A stretch of 64,000 bases of DNA from Halomonas sp. S3-1-1 (GTDB lineage Bacteria > Pseudomonadota > Gammaproteobacteria > Pseudomonadales > Halomonadaceae), in the NCBI RefSeq assembly GCF_023757625.1, contig NZ_JALGBZ010000004.1:62001-126000 (forward strand), read 5' to 3'. The position numbers and the translations under genes were made by a program. The notes beneath the pieces were generated by a model. That model made no database searches and was not told the DNA's origin. It saw nothing but the letters and a program-made list of their open reading frames with translations. Shown one piece after another: positions 43,173-52,932 of the stretch (its first letter is position 1; every line of letters begins with the position of its first letter).

Positions 43173-44531
43173 CTAGCGTTTCGGCGCGCTGAACAGATCC
43201 CGGTCCCGGTTGACCCACACCGCGAGCAGCACCGCCGGCAGCCCCAGCACGGTCGCCACCACGAAAAAGGTGGCGTACCCGTGGCTTGCCACCACCAGCC
43301 CCCCGAAACCGCTCAAAAACTTGCCCGGTAGCGTCATCAGCGATGAAAAAAGCGCGTACTGGGTCGCGGTGTAGGCTTTCGAGGTCAAACTCGACAAAAA
43401 CGCGATGAACACGGCGCTTGCCAACCCGTTGGCCAGGTTGTCACCGATGATGGTCACCACCAGCATCGGCACCGCGTCGCCGATCAGCGAAAGCGCGGTG
43501 AAAAGCAGGTTAGTCACCATGACGAACGCGGCGCCGCCGATCAGAAGCGGTTTGACGCCGTAGCGCGCCACTAACAGCCCGCCCAAAATCCCGCCGGCGA
43601 TGCTCATCGCGATGCCGAAAATGTTCGTCACCGTGGCGATGGTTTCGAGCGAAAAGCCGAGATCGATATAGAGCGGGTTCGCCATCGAGCCCATGGCCAG
43701 ATCGCTAATGCGAAATACCGCGATGAACATCAAAAGCCCCAGCGCCTTGACGCCAAAGCGGCGAAAGAAATCGAGAAACGGGCACACCACCGCACCGATT
43801 GCCCAGGCGGTGATGCGGCGAAGCCATTTTGGCCGGCCGCGGCTTTGGCGCAGAAATGCGCGCACGCTGGGCTCACGTACGAGCTGAATCGAAAGCGCGG
43901 CGCGCGGCGGCTCCGGGCGGATCAGCACGGTCAGCGCGCCCACCGCCATCAGCCCGGCCATACTCAGGTACGCCGTTTGCCAGGAAAAGTGCGCCGCGAG
44001 ATAGAGCGCCCCGGCGCCGGCGGCGATCAGTCCGCAGCGGTAGCCGATGATGTAGGTTGAGGACATCGCCGCCTGCAGGTCGTCGTTTGCCGACTCGATC
44101 CGGTAGGCGTCCACGGCGATATCCTGTGTGGCGGAGCCGAAAGCGACCAGCAGTGCAAAGGCTGCCACCAGGCCAAGGTGGCCCACCGGGTCGACGCCGG
44201 CCATGCCCACGAGCCCCGCGGCGATCAACGATTGGGCCAGCAGCATCCAGCCCCGGCGCTGGCCGAGCATGCGGCCGAGCACCGGTAGCTGCAGGCGGTC
44301 GACCACCGGCGCCCAGAAGAACTTGATCGAGTAGAGAATGCCGATCCAGGAGAAAAAGCCGATCGCGGCGACCTCGACGCCGTCGCTTCGAAGCCAGGCC
44401 GACAGCGTGGAAAACACCAGCAGAAAGGGCAGCCCGGCGGAAAATCCCAAAAACAGCATGGTCATGACCGGCGCGCAGAAATAGACGGCCAGAGCGCTTT
44501 TCCAACTGCGCCTGGGGGGAGGGATTGCCAT
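43173..44531 (-). CDS. ampG: AmpG-like MFS permease
   Basis: Inner-membrane protein of 452 residues with 12 or more helices. FLGFSAGLPFLLVFSTLSAW and KFFWAPVVDRLQLPVLGRML are typical of AmpG, the anhydromuropeptide permease of peptidoglycan recycling, and AMSSTYIIGYRCG is the matching mid-protein motif. I use the ATG at 44529-44531. The open frame extends 18 codons upstream without a better site. No ampD or beta-lactamase gene is near. Confidence 0.87.
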   Translation of the reverse strand: MAIPPPRRSWKSALAVYFCAPVMTMLFLGFSAGLPFLLVFSTLSAWLRSDGVEVAAIGFFSWIGILYSIKFFWAPVVDRLQLPVLGRMLGQRRGWMLLAQSLIAAGLVGMAGVDPVGHLGLVAAFALLVAFGSATQDIAVDAYRIESANDDLQAAMSSTYIIGYRCGLIAAGAGALYLAAHFSWQTAYLSMAGLMAVGALTVLIRPEPPRAALSIQLVREPSVRAFLRQSRGRPKWLRRITAWAIGAVVCPFLDFFRRFGVKALGLLMFIAVFRISDLAMGSMANPLYIDLGFSLETIATVTNIFGIAMSIAGGILGGLLVARYGVKPLLIGGAAFVMVTNLLFTALSLIGDAVPMLVVTIIGDNLANGLASAVFIAFLSSLTSKAYTATQYALFSSLMTLPGKFLSGFGGLVVASHGYATFFVVATVLGLPAVLLAVWVNRDRDLFSAPKR

Positions 44532-44637
44532 CGTCGAGAAACTCCAGAAAAAACCGGGCGGGGTGGCCTTGGTAGAAGGCGTCAATGCTAAACTGCTCGC
44601 CTGAAAGAACCGACAGCTTACCGGAGAGGAGTTTTCC

Positions 44638-45156
44638 GTGTCGATTACACCCCATCAGGTCGTGACCCTGCACTATGTACTGAGCGACGTTTCCCACACC
44701 GGCGCCGCCCAGGTGCTCGACGACTCCCGTTCGCGCCAAAAGCCGCTGGAGTACCTGCACGCCCACGACAATATTCTGCCAGGGCTCGAGCGCGCTTTGG
44801 CGGGCAAGGCCACAGGCGACACGTTTAGCGTGACGCTGGCCCCCGTCGATGCCTACGGGCCGCGCGACGAGGCGCTGGTGAAAACGCTTGCCAAAACCGC
44901 CTTTAGCGGCGCCGAGCTAAGCCCCGGCAGCCGCTTTCAAACCGAGGGCGAGGCGGGCCCGCAAATCGTGACCGTGCTGGCCGTCGAAGGCAACAGCGTG
45001 CGCGTGGATATGAACCACCCGCTGGCCGGGCGAACGCTTGGCTATGAGGTCGAGGTGCTCGACGTGCGACCGGCAAGTCGCGCTGAGCTCGCCAAGGGCC
45101 ACCCGCTGCCCCCGGGCACTGAACACGGCAAGGTGGAAGATCGCAAGGTGCTCTGA
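44638..45156 (+). CDS. FKBP-type peptidyl-prolyl isomerase (SlyD-like)
   Basis: 172 residues from a GTG start after GGAGAGGAG. The N-terminus has VVTLHYVLSD, and HDNILPGLERALAGKATGDT is the FKBP core with its inserted flap domain (VDAYGPRDEALVKTLAKTAF), as in SlyD. The C-terminal tail has only a few histidines and no Cys/His-rich metal tail, so metal storage as in E. coli SlyD is unlikely. Folding catalyst in the cytoplasm. Confidence 0.9.
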   Translation: MSITPHQVVTLHYVLSDVSHTGAAQVLDDSRSRQKPLEYLHAHDNILPGLERALAGKATGDTFSVTLAPVDAYGPRDEALVKTLAKTAFSGAELSPGSRFQTEGEAGPQIVTVLAVEGNSVRVDMNHPLAGRTLGYEVEVLDVRPASRAELAKGHPLPPGTEHGKVEDRKVL

Positions 45157-45162
45157 AGCCGG

Positions 45163-45633
45163 CTACTGATAGCGCATGACGTCAGCGTGCATCGGCGCCA
45201 AACGGCCCAGAAATTCGTTGCGCGCGCCAAGCGCTATGTTCTCTTCACGCAGCGCGGCGTCCAGATGCTCGACCAGCTGATTGAAGTGGGCATCAGTAAT
45301 ACCCATGTTCTGATGGGCGCGCTCCATCGGCGGGCCTTCGTAGCGGCACGGCCCGTTACTGACGGCGCAGAACTGATTGGCAAGCGAGCCGGCCAGGTGG
45401 TCGATATTGGTATTAGCGAAAAACCCTACCAGTTCGGGGTCGTCGGCGACGCGGTAGAGAAAGCGCTCGACGATCGATTCGATGCCGTTTTCACCGCCTA
45501 AACGCTCGTAAAGCGTGGTCGATGGGGCGGTGTGGGCGCAGCCGCCAACGCTTGCGAGAATCGTGATCAGCGCCGCCGCCTGCAGGGCGCGGCGCGCCAG
45601 AGTTCTATACGTTCGGGTGGGGATTTGATTCAT
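45163..45633 (-). CDS. group 1 truncated haemoglobin, exported lipoprotein
   Basis: 156 residues from the ATG at 45631-45633. A lipoprotein signal (LQAAALITILASVGGC) precedes a group-1 globin: TTLYERLGGENGIESIVERF opens the 2-on-2 fold and ERAHQNMGITDAHFNQLVEH carries the proximal histidine. A membrane-anchored, periplasm-facing truncated haemoglobin is uncommon. It would bind oxygen or nitric oxide at the envelope. The gene starts 11 bases after the DUF3034 stop in the same direction. Confidence 0.85.
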   Translation of the reverse strand: MNQIPTRTYRTLARRALQAAALITILASVGGCAHTAPSTTLYERLGGENGIESIVERFLYRVADDPELVGFFANTNIDHLAGSLANQFCAVSNGPCRYEGPPMERAHQNMGITDAHFNQLVEHLDAALREENIALGARNEFLGRLAPMHADVMRYQ

Positions 45634-45644
45634 CGCGCCCTCGT

Positions 45645-46517
45645 TCAAAACGCTGCTTGAAGTGAAAGATAGCTGCCGCGTTGTGACGCAAGACCCGCGA
45701 TGTCGCCCAGATCGAGCCAGGCAGCGGTCAGTGAAACGTGCTTGCTGAAAAAGTAGGCGCTGTAGAGGCTCTGCCAATCCTCCTCGCGGCCCACGCTCAG
45801 GTTGTCGGGCTTTTGACGGTACTCGGTGCCCACGATCCAGTGCGGCGTCAAAAACACCCCAACGCTTGCCTCGGCGACCCACTCGCGGCCCCCCTGGTCG
45901 CCGCCAAAGCCCAGAAGACCGCCTTGGTTGGCCTCGGTATTGCGAAGCGTAGCGTTGAGCATGACGTTGCGTCCGGCCGCGGCGGCGAACAGCAGCTTGC
46001 TGGCGCTGAGATAGGCGTCAGTGCCTTCGGTATGATCAGCGCCAAGTGCGGTTGGAGTCGCGCCATCGACGAGGCGTTTGTGCAACACGCCCGCGCTCCA
46101 GATGCCCAGCGGGTGATACAGCACGTCACCGAACAAGCGCACCTTGGCACCGAATATGTCCTGTTCGAGCTCCCCGCCCAGGGTTTGCAACTCGACGCGC
46201 TGGCGGGCGTAGGAGAGTTCTACCTGATCATAAACGTTCAGGCTGGCGCCGCCGACCGTCAGGCGGTAGTCGTCCAACCACGCGCGCGAGGCGAAGGCGG
46301 TGGCGCCTAATTCCTCATCGCTGGCCGTACTGGAAAGCACCGCCCAGGGGGAAAGACCGCCGCCGGCGGCGCCTTCGATGGCGCTGACACCGCCAGTACT
46401 CATGATACGACTACCAGCCTGGGCGCCACTGGACGCGACCACCAAACCTACACAGGCGATGCCTGCCAGCCGGCAAAGCGTTCGCGCGATAAATGGCGTT
46501 GCGGTGAAGCGGAACAT
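45645..46517 (-). CDS. DUF3034 family outer-membrane beta-barrel protein
   Basis: 290 residues with a signal peptide (IACVGLVVASSGAQAG) and a strand-rich mature part ending QRGSYLSLQAAF, a typical barrel terminus with final phenylalanine. I recognise the DUF3034 pattern (STGGVSAIEGAAGGGLSPWA near the mature N-terminus). No function is known. It lies 27 bases downstream of the GGDEF/EAL gene and 11 bases upstream of the haemoglobin gene. Confidence 0.8.
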   Translation of the reverse strand: MFRFTATPFIARTLCRLAGIACVGLVVASSGAQAGSRIMSTGGVSAIEGAAGGGLSPWAVLSSTASDEELGATAFASRAWLDDYRLTVGGASLNVYDQVELSYARQRVELQTLGGELEQDIFGAKVRLFGDVLYHPLGIWSAGVLHKRLVDGATPTALGADHTEGTDAYLSASKLLFAAAAGRNVMLNATLRNTEANQGGLLGFGGDQGGREWVAEASVGVFLTPHWIVGTEYRQKPDNLSVGREEDWQSLYSAYFFSKHVSLTAAWLDLGDIAGLASQRGSYLSLQAAF

Positions 46518-46544
46518 CCTGACCCTCCTGGGTGTACTCGAGGT

Positions 46545-48887
46545 TTAAACCGGCAGGGCCGGGGTTGGCAGCGATAGCGTCTCGAAGGCGTCGAGCCACG
46601 CCGGCAATGCGTCGCAAGGCATCGGTTTGGCGATCCAGTAGCCCTGCAGGTAGTCGCAGCCCACCTCGCTTAAAAGCTCGGCGCTGGCGCGGTTTTCGAC
46701 CCCTTCAGCGACGACCTTGAGCCCAAGGCTATGGCCCATTTCGATGGTCGAGCGCACGATGGTGAAATCGTCTGCCTGGGTGTCCAGAGCCAGCACAAAA
46801 GACTTGTCGATCTTGAGCTCGTTGACCGGCAGCCGCTTGATCTGAGCCAGCGACGAATAGCCGGTGCCGTAGTCGTCGATGGCGATGCTCAATCCCATGC
46901 CTCCGAGTTCGAGCAACGTTCTTGTGGCGACCTCTACATCCTGCATCATCGCGCTTTCGGTCACCTCGACACTGAGCTGTCGAGCATCGAGCCGGTGCTG
47001 TTTCAAAAGCGACGCGATACGCTGGCAAAGCCCCGGGTCCATCACGTCGCTGGTCGACAGATTGACCGCCACCGACAAGTAGTAGTCGTGCTCCTTCCAG
47101 CGAGCGAGCTGCGCGCATATGTGAGAGAGCATCCAACTGGTCAGCATGCCGATTTGGCCCGAGCGCTCGGCAAGCTCGATGAACTCGTCCGGTGGAATGA
47201 AGCCAAGCGTTGGGTGCTGCCAGCGCATCAGCGCTTCACACTGATTGACCCGCCCGGTACGCGTATTGACCTTGGGTTGATACGCCATCCAAAGCTCGCT
47301 CTGGTCGACGGCGCGCTTTAGATCGCGAATCAACGTTAGCTGGCGCTGGTGCTGCTCGTCCTGGCCCTGCTGATAGCACTGGTAAACACTGCGCTTGCGT
47401 TTGGCCATATCGAGTGCGATATCAGCCCGACGCAGCAAATGTTGAGGGTTGTCGCCATGGGTAGGGTAGTGCACCTCACCCACGCTGAGCGACGGCGATA
47501 CCGGCGACTGGTCCAGATGAATGGGTTGCGCCAGCGCCGCGAATAGCCAGTCGTGCCACACCGGCCGGGTTTCGTTCTCCAAGCGCATCAGCAGTAGCTC
47601 GTCGCCGTCCAAGCGATAGGCGGTGCTTTCGCCTTCGTCGAGCTGCTTCAAGCGCTTGGCCAGCGTCATCAACACGGTATCGCCGAGCGCGTAGCCGAAG
47701 GTGTCCTTGATGTCGCGAAAGTTGTTGATCGAAAGGCGCATCAGGATGAACGGCGCGCCGGTGCTGATCAGCCGGCCCATGTCCTCCTCGGCGCTCATGC
47801 GGTTGGGAAGTTCCGTCAGCAGGTCGTGCCGCGACTGGTAATGCAGCACCTCTTCGCGCTTGGCGATTTCGTCTTGCATGGTCAACAGGGTCGAGGCGAG
47901 CTGGCCAGTTTCGCTGCGCTGGGAACCGCCGGCAAGTTTTTCGACGCGCTCGCCCCGGCCGATCTGCTTTGCCGCAGAGGCCAGCGCCATCAGCGGTCTG
48001 CTGATGCTACGCGCACTCCACATGGCCACCGCCGCGGTGAAGATCAAAATCAGTACCACGATGCCCAAAAGCTGCCAGTGCAGCGACCGATAGGCGCCCA
48101 GCAACTCGTTGCGGGAAAGCTGCAGCAGCACGTGGGTTTGGGCACGGTCGCCGGCGTAGAGCGTGCTCGAGTAGGAAAGGTACTCATCATCCGGCGTCAT
48201 TTGGCCGGTCAGCGAGTAATCACCGTTTTGAAGCTGTTCGCTGTTATCGCTAATCAGCGCCATGGCCAGCGCCTCCGGGTGGGAGCTTGAAAGCGAGCTG
48301 ATACGCCCCTCCTGGTAGGTCACGATGCTCACATCGAGGCCGGTCAACGCCTTGATCTCGCTGGTGACGGCCTCGTTGATCATAAAACCCATGCCGACCC
48401 AGCCAATCAGGTGCGGGGCGCGCACCGGTAAAAGTGCGAACTCAAAAGGTTCGCCTTCGGTCACCACGACGCCGACCGCCGAGCCGTTAAGATTGGCGCG
48501 CTCGAAAAGCTGGGGAAAAGGCATGGCGCTGTCGCGGGCATGGTGGCTACCTGCCAGCACGCGGCCGTCCAGGTCGGTCAGCAGCACGATATCGGCATTG
48601 GCGCGCGTGCCGTGGTTGGCCAGCACCGAATAGAGCGTTTCGTTGTCCTGAGTCGATACCGCGCTTTTGAAACCGAAATCGTCAGCGAGAATGGCAATGT
48701 TGTTGCCAAGCTGCTCGCCGCGGGCGCTCAAAAGCTGATGGAACACGTTGGCGCCGACTTCCAGGCGCTGATTGCCCTTGACGATGATGTCGTTTTGCGT
48801 CGCGCGCAGAAACGCCGCGCCGGTCGCCAGTTGCGACAGAATCACGACGGTAAGCAAAACCAGCATCAAGCGCGTTCTAAAGCGCAT
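46545..48887 (-). CDS. membrane GGDEF/EAL protein, probable c-di-GMP phosphodiesterase
   Basis: 780 residues from the ATG at 48885-48887. Two transmembrane helices (about 5-25 and 265-285) enclose a periplasmic cache-like sensor, followed by HAMP. In the GGDEF domain the signature reads RLDGDELLL and the metal aspartate region SINNFRDIKD is altered, so synthesis of c-di-GMP is unlikely. The EAL domain has intact CEALMRW, AVNLS, VEVTESAM, IDDYGTGYSSL, LKIDKSF, VAEGVEN and LQGYWIAKP, so hydrolysis is likely. It is probably co-transcribed with the cupredoxin gene and the two genes downstream. Confidence 0.9.
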   Translation of the reverse strand: MRFRTRLMLVLLTVVILSQLATGAAFLRATQNDIIVKGNQRLEVGANVFHQLLSARGEQLGNNIAILADDFGFKSAVSTQDNETLYSVLANHGTRANADIVLLTDLDGRVLAGSHHARDSAMPFPQLFERANLNGSAVGVVVTEGEPFEFALLPVRAPHLIGWVGMGFMINEAVTSEIKALTGLDVSIVTYQEGRISSLSSSHPEALAMALISDNSEQLQNGDYSLTGQMTPDDEYLSYSSTLYAGDRAQTHVLLQLSRNELLGAYRSLHWQLLGIVVLILIFTAAVAMWSARSISRPLMALASAAKQIGRGERVEKLAGGSQRSETGQLASTLLTMQDEIAKREEVLHYQSRHDLLTELPNRMSAEEDMGRLISTGAPFILMRLSINNFRDIKDTFGYALGDTVLMTLAKRLKQLDEGESTAYRLDGDELLLMRLENETRPVWHDWLFAALAQPIHLDQSPVSPSLSVGEVHYPTHGDNPQHLLRRADIALDMAKRKRSVYQCYQQGQDEQHQRQLTLIRDLKRAVDQSELWMAYQPKVNTRTGRVNQCEALMRWQHPTLGFIPPDEFIELAERSGQIGMLTSWMLSHICAQLARWKEHDYYLSVAVNLSTSDVMDPGLCQRIASLLKQHRLDARQLSVEVTESAMMQDVEVATRTLLELGGMGLSIAIDDYGTGYSSLAQIKRLPVNELKIDKSFVLALDTQADDFTIVRSTIEMGHSLGLKVVAEGVENRASAELLSEVGCDYLQGYWIAKPMPCDALPAWLDAFETLSLPTPALPV

Positions 48888-48958
48888 GGCGACCTCGGGC
48901 AAGCGGCGCAAGCAAACGCCAGCGCTTTAGGCATGACAAAGCGGCCAACAGGATCACG

Positions 48959-49627
48959 TTAATGCTCGTTGGCCTGGTGAAAACGTTGTTGTAGAGGTGA
49001 AAGAGGCGGCGTCTCAGGGGCGATCGCGTTGAGTTCGAGGCGAACGTTCAGCGGCTGGTCCCCCTGGATTTCACCTTCCCACCAGATTCGCTGACGGTCA
49101 TCGAGTCTTGGGTGCCAAACGCGCACCGCGTGCGCGCCTTCGGGCAGCGCCGGCGTTTGTACCACGCCGGCGGCGCCGGTTTTATCGGCGAAGGGGGCGT
49201 CAGTGACCACGATGAACGCCTGCATCTGATCGTGAATATTGCACCCCAGCACCACGACCCCGGGCTGATCGAACAGGACCGGCTCAGGGGTCTCCTGTAA
49301 ATACAGGTTGAGCTCAAACGTTTTCGCCGGAGAAAAGGAGTAAACGTGGTGGCGGGTCGTGTCCTGGTTGGGAAACGAGACGTAGCTTCCTACCGGTACG
49401 GTGAGTACGTGGGGGTGAAACGCCGCCCCACGCTGATAGACCTCGCCTTCGCGCGCTGGCGCTGCGGCGCCGGCGTAGTGGACTTCGACCACCGCATCTT
49501 CGAGCGGGGCGCCCGTGCTGTCGGTCACGGTTATAGTGGCCGCCGACACGCCAAACGCGCAGGTGAAAAGGGCAGACGCCGTCAAGCGCGCACAGCCATA
49601 TCGAACACGTTGAATGGTCAATGCCAC
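48959..49627 (-). CDS. exported cupredoxin-like protein (methylamine-utilisation-protein type)
   Basis: 222 residues if translated from the GTG at 49625-49627. The signal (LTASALFTCAFGVSA) fits this start, whereas the 56 upstream codons are basic and implausible. The mature part is a plastocyanin-like fold with possible copper ligands in TTRHHVYSFSPAKTF (His) and VVLGCNIHDQMQAFIVV (Cys, His, Met), a blue-copper-like set. An Ig-like strand block (TVTDSTGAPLEDAVVEVHY) precedes it. The name of the family does not imply methylamine growth; no mau genes are near. It is the first gene of the four-gene cluster. Confidence 0.75.
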   Translation of the reverse strand: MALTIQRVRYGCARLTASALFTCAFGVSAATITVTDSTGAPLEDAVVEVHYAGAAAPAREGEVYQRGAAFHPHVLTVPVGSYVSFPNQDTTRHHVYSFSPAKTFELNLYLQETPEPVLFDQPGVVVLGCNIHDQMQAFIVVTDAPFADKTGAAGVVQTPALPEGAHAVRVWHPRLDDRQRIWWEGEIQGDQPLNVRLELNAIAPETPPLSPLQQRFHQANEH

Positions 49628-49939
49628 GAAGCCCCCGGCGTTACTTGAAAAAAGGTAGTGAGATCTATCATGTGGATTGAGCCGCTTTGAGTAATTCTTT
49701 ACGGCTAACGGTAAGCGAACTTTAAGAAAAAAACAGTAAATAAATTGATCAGGTTTGTACTGATACCGCGTTTTGCCGTTCCTTGTGAACGTCACCCATC
49801 AAGAAAGAGCGTGAAAGAAAATCCGTACGGCGAGTGGGTGCACAGTGAAATAGCCAGCGATAGAGCCAGCGAGAAAACATCAGACACTTTTGAGTAGCGT
49901 GCGCTTGATAGGGGTATAGAAGAGAGACGCCGTTTGGGA

Positions 49940-50482
49940 CTAACGCCAGGCACTTTGCCAAACGCGAAGCACGCGCTCGGGGTACCAGGTGTTACCCAGG
50001 CTGCCGTTGTAGCGGGCAAGCGCTCGGGTAAAATCGCCGTTCTCAACGGCCAGATAGTGGGCGAGGATCGTGCAGCCATAGCGAAGATTGCGATGGGGGT
50101 CGGTCAAATCGTCGATCGGAAGGCCAAGCTCGGCGACCCAAAAGGGCATGATCTGCATCAGACCGGTGGCGCCGGCGGGAGAGACCGCGCTTGGCTTGAA
50201 GGCGCTTTCCACTTCGATCAGCGCCAGTATCAAACTCGGCGGTAGCCCGGCGAGCCGGGCTTCCTGGTAGAGCCTTGTGAGCAGCGCGTCGCGCTGGCCA
50301 GCATCACTCACAAAGCGCGCCAGTGGAGCGTGCATGCGCGCAGCCCACTGGCGCATCGCGGTGCCCTGGAAGGCTGCGGCCTCGAGGGTCGAGCGAAGCG
50401 GCGGTTCGGCGGCGCTACCCGGTGATGCTATCACCAGGCACAGGGCCGCCAGTGCAACGCCTGTTGTAAGCCGCGCCGCCAC
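49940..50482 (-). CDS. lytic transglycosylase (SLT domain)
   Basis: 180 residues with a signal peptide (TGVALAALCLVIASPGSAA). The catalytic glutamate is in LILALIEVESAFKPSAVSPA, followed by GATGLMQIMPFW and a C-terminal ARYNGSLGNTWYPERVLRVW, the family-1 SLT motifs. It is short (one SLT domain without an extra binding module) and cleaves peptidoglycan glycan strands. The gene lies 18 bases after proS on the same strand. Confidence 0.9.
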   Translation of the reverse strand: MAARLTTGVALAALCLVIASPGSAAEPPLRSTLEAAAFQGTAMRQWAARMHAPLARFVSDAGQRDALLTRLYQEARLAGLPPSLILALIEVESAFKPSAVSPAGATGLMQIMPFWVAELGLPIDDLTDPHRNLRYGCTILAHYLAVENGDFTRALARYNGSLGNTWYPERVLRVWQSAWR

Positions 50483-50500
50483 GCTCGCCCTGAGCCTGCG

Positions 50501-52228
50501 TTAGGCGTTCAGGCCAGACTTTTCGCCCAAAAACGCGACGATTTGATCCTCGGCGACCATGGTGGCATCAATATCGCGGCGGCCCTTGTACTCGAGTTCG
50601 CCGTTATCCAGGCTGCGATCGCCGATCACGATACGGTGCGGCACGCCCATCAGCTCCAGGTCGGCGAATTTCACGCCCGGGCGCGTATCGCGGTCGTCGA
50701 GCAAAACGTCGAAGCCGGCGTTGGTCAGCGTTTGGTAGAGCGCTTCAGAGGCTTCGCGCACGCGCTGAGACTTGTGTGCGTTCATCGGCACCAGCGCGAC
50801 GTTGAACGGCGCAATGGCGTCGGCCCAGATGATGCCGGCGTCGTCGTGGTTCTGCTCGATCGCTGCGGCCACCACGCGGGTGATGCCGATGCCGTAGCAG
50901 CCCATCCACGGGTGCAGGGTCTTGCCACTGTCGCCGAGCACCTTGGCGTCCATCGCCTCGGAGTACTTGGTGCCGAGCTGGAACACGTGGCCCACCTCGA
51001 TACCGCGTTTGATCGAGAGCGTGCCGCGACCGTCCGGCGACGGGTCGCCTTCGACTACGTTACGCAGGTCCGCCGCTTGGGGTAGCGGCAGATCGCGATC
51101 CCAGTTGATGCCAAAGTAGTGTTTGCCTTCGATATTGGCGCCAGCGCCGAAGTCCGACATCAGCGCGACGCTATGATCGATGATGATCGGCATGTCGAGA
51201 TTCACCGGACCGAGTGAGCCAAAGCCTGCGCCGGCGGCGGCGCGAATTTCCTCTTCGCTGCCCATGGTGAGCGGCGCGGCTACCTGGGGCAGGTTTTCCG
51301 CTTTCACCTCGTTGAGTTCGTGATCGCCGCGCACCAGCAGCGCAATTAGCCCCCCGTCGGCGGCGCGCACGATCAGCGTCTTGACGGTTTTCTCGATGGG
51401 AAGATTGTGCTGTTCGACCAAGGCGGCGATGGTTTTGGCGTTGGGCGTGTCGACCAGATGCATTTCCTGGCTCGGTGCGGAGCGCTTGACGTCGCTACCC
51501 AGCGGCGCCGCCAGGGCTTCGGCTTTTTCCATATTGGCGGCGTAGTCGGATTCGTTGGAGAAGACGATGTCGTCCTCGCCAGAGGCGGCCAGCACATGGA
51601 ATTCGTGCGAGCCGGTGCCGCCGATCGAGCCGTTGTCGGCGATCACCGGGCGAAAATCGAGCCCCAGTCGGGTGAAGATCCGCGTGTAGGCGTCATACAT
51701 CGCCTGGTAGGTATCAGCAAGCGAGGCTTCATCAGCATGGAAGGAGTAGGCGTCCTTCATGATGAATTCCCGCGAGCGCATCACGCCAAAGCGCGGGCGG
51801 ATCTCGTCGCGAAACTTGGTTTGAATCTGATAGAAGTTGATCGGCAGCTGCTTATAGCTCGACACCTCGCGGCGCACCAGATCGGTGATCACTTCTTCGT
51901 GGGTCGGGCCAACGCAGTAGTCGCGCTCATGACGGTCCTTGACGCGCAGAAGCTCCGGGCCGTACTGCTCCCAGCGGCCGGACTCCTGCCACAAATCCGC
52001 CGGCTGCACTGCGGGCATCAGCACTTCCTGGCCGCCGGCGCGGTTCATCTCTTCGCGCACGATCCGCTCGACCTTGCGCAGCGTACGAAGGCCAAGGGGT
52101 AGCCAGGTGTAGAGGCCCGAGGTCAAACGGCGGATCATGCCGGCGCGCAGCATCAGTTGATGACTCACGACCTCCGCATCGGCCGGGGTCTCTTTCAAGG
52201 TGGCAATCAGTAGTTGGCTGGCGCGCAT
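50501..52228 (-). CDS. proS: prolyl-tRNA synthetase
   Basis: Class II aminoacyl-tRNA synthetase of 575 residues from the ATG at 52226-52228, the usual length of bacterial-type Pro[21 protein letters not shown] is motif 1. [20 protein letters not shown] is motif 2, and the inserted editing domain (about 220-400) includes [16 protein letters not shown]. The C-terminal anticodon-binding domain ends the protein. It is an essential housekeeping gene. Confidence 0.97.
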   Translation of the reverse strand: MRASQLLIATLKETPADAEVVSHQLMLRAGMIRRLTSGLYTWLPLGLRTLRKVERIVREEMNRAGGQEVLMPAVQPADLWQESGRWEQYGPELLRVKDRHERDYCVGPTHEEVITDLVRREVSSYKQLPINFYQIQTKFRDEIRPRFGVMRSREFIMKDAYSFHADEASLADTYQAMYDAYTRIFTRLGLDFRPVIADNGSIGGTGSHEFHVLAASGEDDIVFSNESDYAANMEKAEALAAPLGSDVKRSAPSQEMHLVDTPNAKTIAALVEQHNLPIEKTVKTLIVRAADGGLIALLVRGDHELNEVKAENLPQVAAPLTMGSEEEIRAAAGAGFGSLGPVNLDMPIIIDHSVALMSDFGAGANIEGKHYFGINWDRDLPLPQAADLRNVVEGDPSPDGRGTLSIKRGIEVGHVFQLGTKYSEAMDAKVLGDSGKTLHPWMGCYGIGITRVVAAAIEQNHDDAGIIWADAIAPFNVALVPMNAHKSQRVREASEALYQTLTNAGFDVLLDDRDTRPGVKFADLELMGVPHRIVIGDRSLDNGELEYKGRRDIDATMVAEDQIVAFLGEKSGLNA

Positions 52229-52497
52229 GAGCGTGAAACTTCCTTTTGGGTCGGTAATACGTAAAACGTGACGATCGCAATAGCGTGACGCGGCGCCGTG
52301 AGGCGCTTTCAAGCGTTGAATGATTGCATTGTACGGGCACGCGGTAAAGCCGGCAAAATTAACCTTGCCGCCCCGGCGCAGGATGCAATCGTGCTAGACT
52401 CCGCCGCTTCAAGTGGTATAACCGATCTGACGCGCGCTCAATGAAAGGCGCTTTTCTCGTCCAGGGTCACCGTCAATTTTTTTAAGGAAGAGAATCG

Positions 52498-52932
52498 ATG
52501 AAACAGCTCGTACGTCGTGGTGCAAGCATTGCTTTGGTGGGAAGTCTCGTCGTGAGCATGAGCGGCTGCGGTACGCTGTTTCATCCCGAGCGCAAGGGCC
52601 AGCTCAGCGGCAATGTCGACCCGGTGGTCGCTATCGCCAACGGCGTCGGGCTTTTGTTTTTCATTCTGCCTGGCGTGATCGCTTACGCGGTGGATTTCTC
52701 CAACGGCACGATTTATCTTCCGAGTAATACCAGCGCCTCCATCGATACCTTCAAGCTCGATGACTCCACGGATCTGGCCTCGCTCGAGCGGATTCTTTCT
52801 GACAAGGCCGGCCAGCCCGTCAACCTGAATGACGAGCTGATGATCATGGAAGAGGTCGAAAGTCTCGACGAGGCGCTCGCCATGGTGCGCATGTCTGGCG
52901 TCCACGACAGCGAGCGCCTGGGCGTTCTTTAA
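52498..52932 (+). CDS. small uncharacterised lipoprotein
   Basis: 144 residues with a lipoprotein signal (VGSLVVSMSGC, Cys24). The next part FHPERKGQLSGNVDPVVAIA leads into a hydrophobic segment VGLLFFILPGVIAYAVDFSN, then GTIYLP, as in YceK/YidQ-like lipoproteins, followed by an acidic C-terminus. The function is unknown. Its stop overlaps the stop of the convergent BenE-type gene by 4 bases. Confidence 0.75.
   Translation: MKQLVRRGASIALVGSLVVSMSGCGTLFHPERKGQLSGNVDPVVAIANGVGLLFFILPGVIAYAVDFSNGTIYLPSNTSASIDTFKLDDSTDLASLERILSDKAGQPVNLNDELMIMEEVESLDEALAMVRMSGVHDSERLGVL

Noticed and set aside
48959-49627. Evidence for methylamine metabolism
   Set aside because: The family name comes from mau clusters, but no mau genes or methylamine dehydrogenase are in the window.
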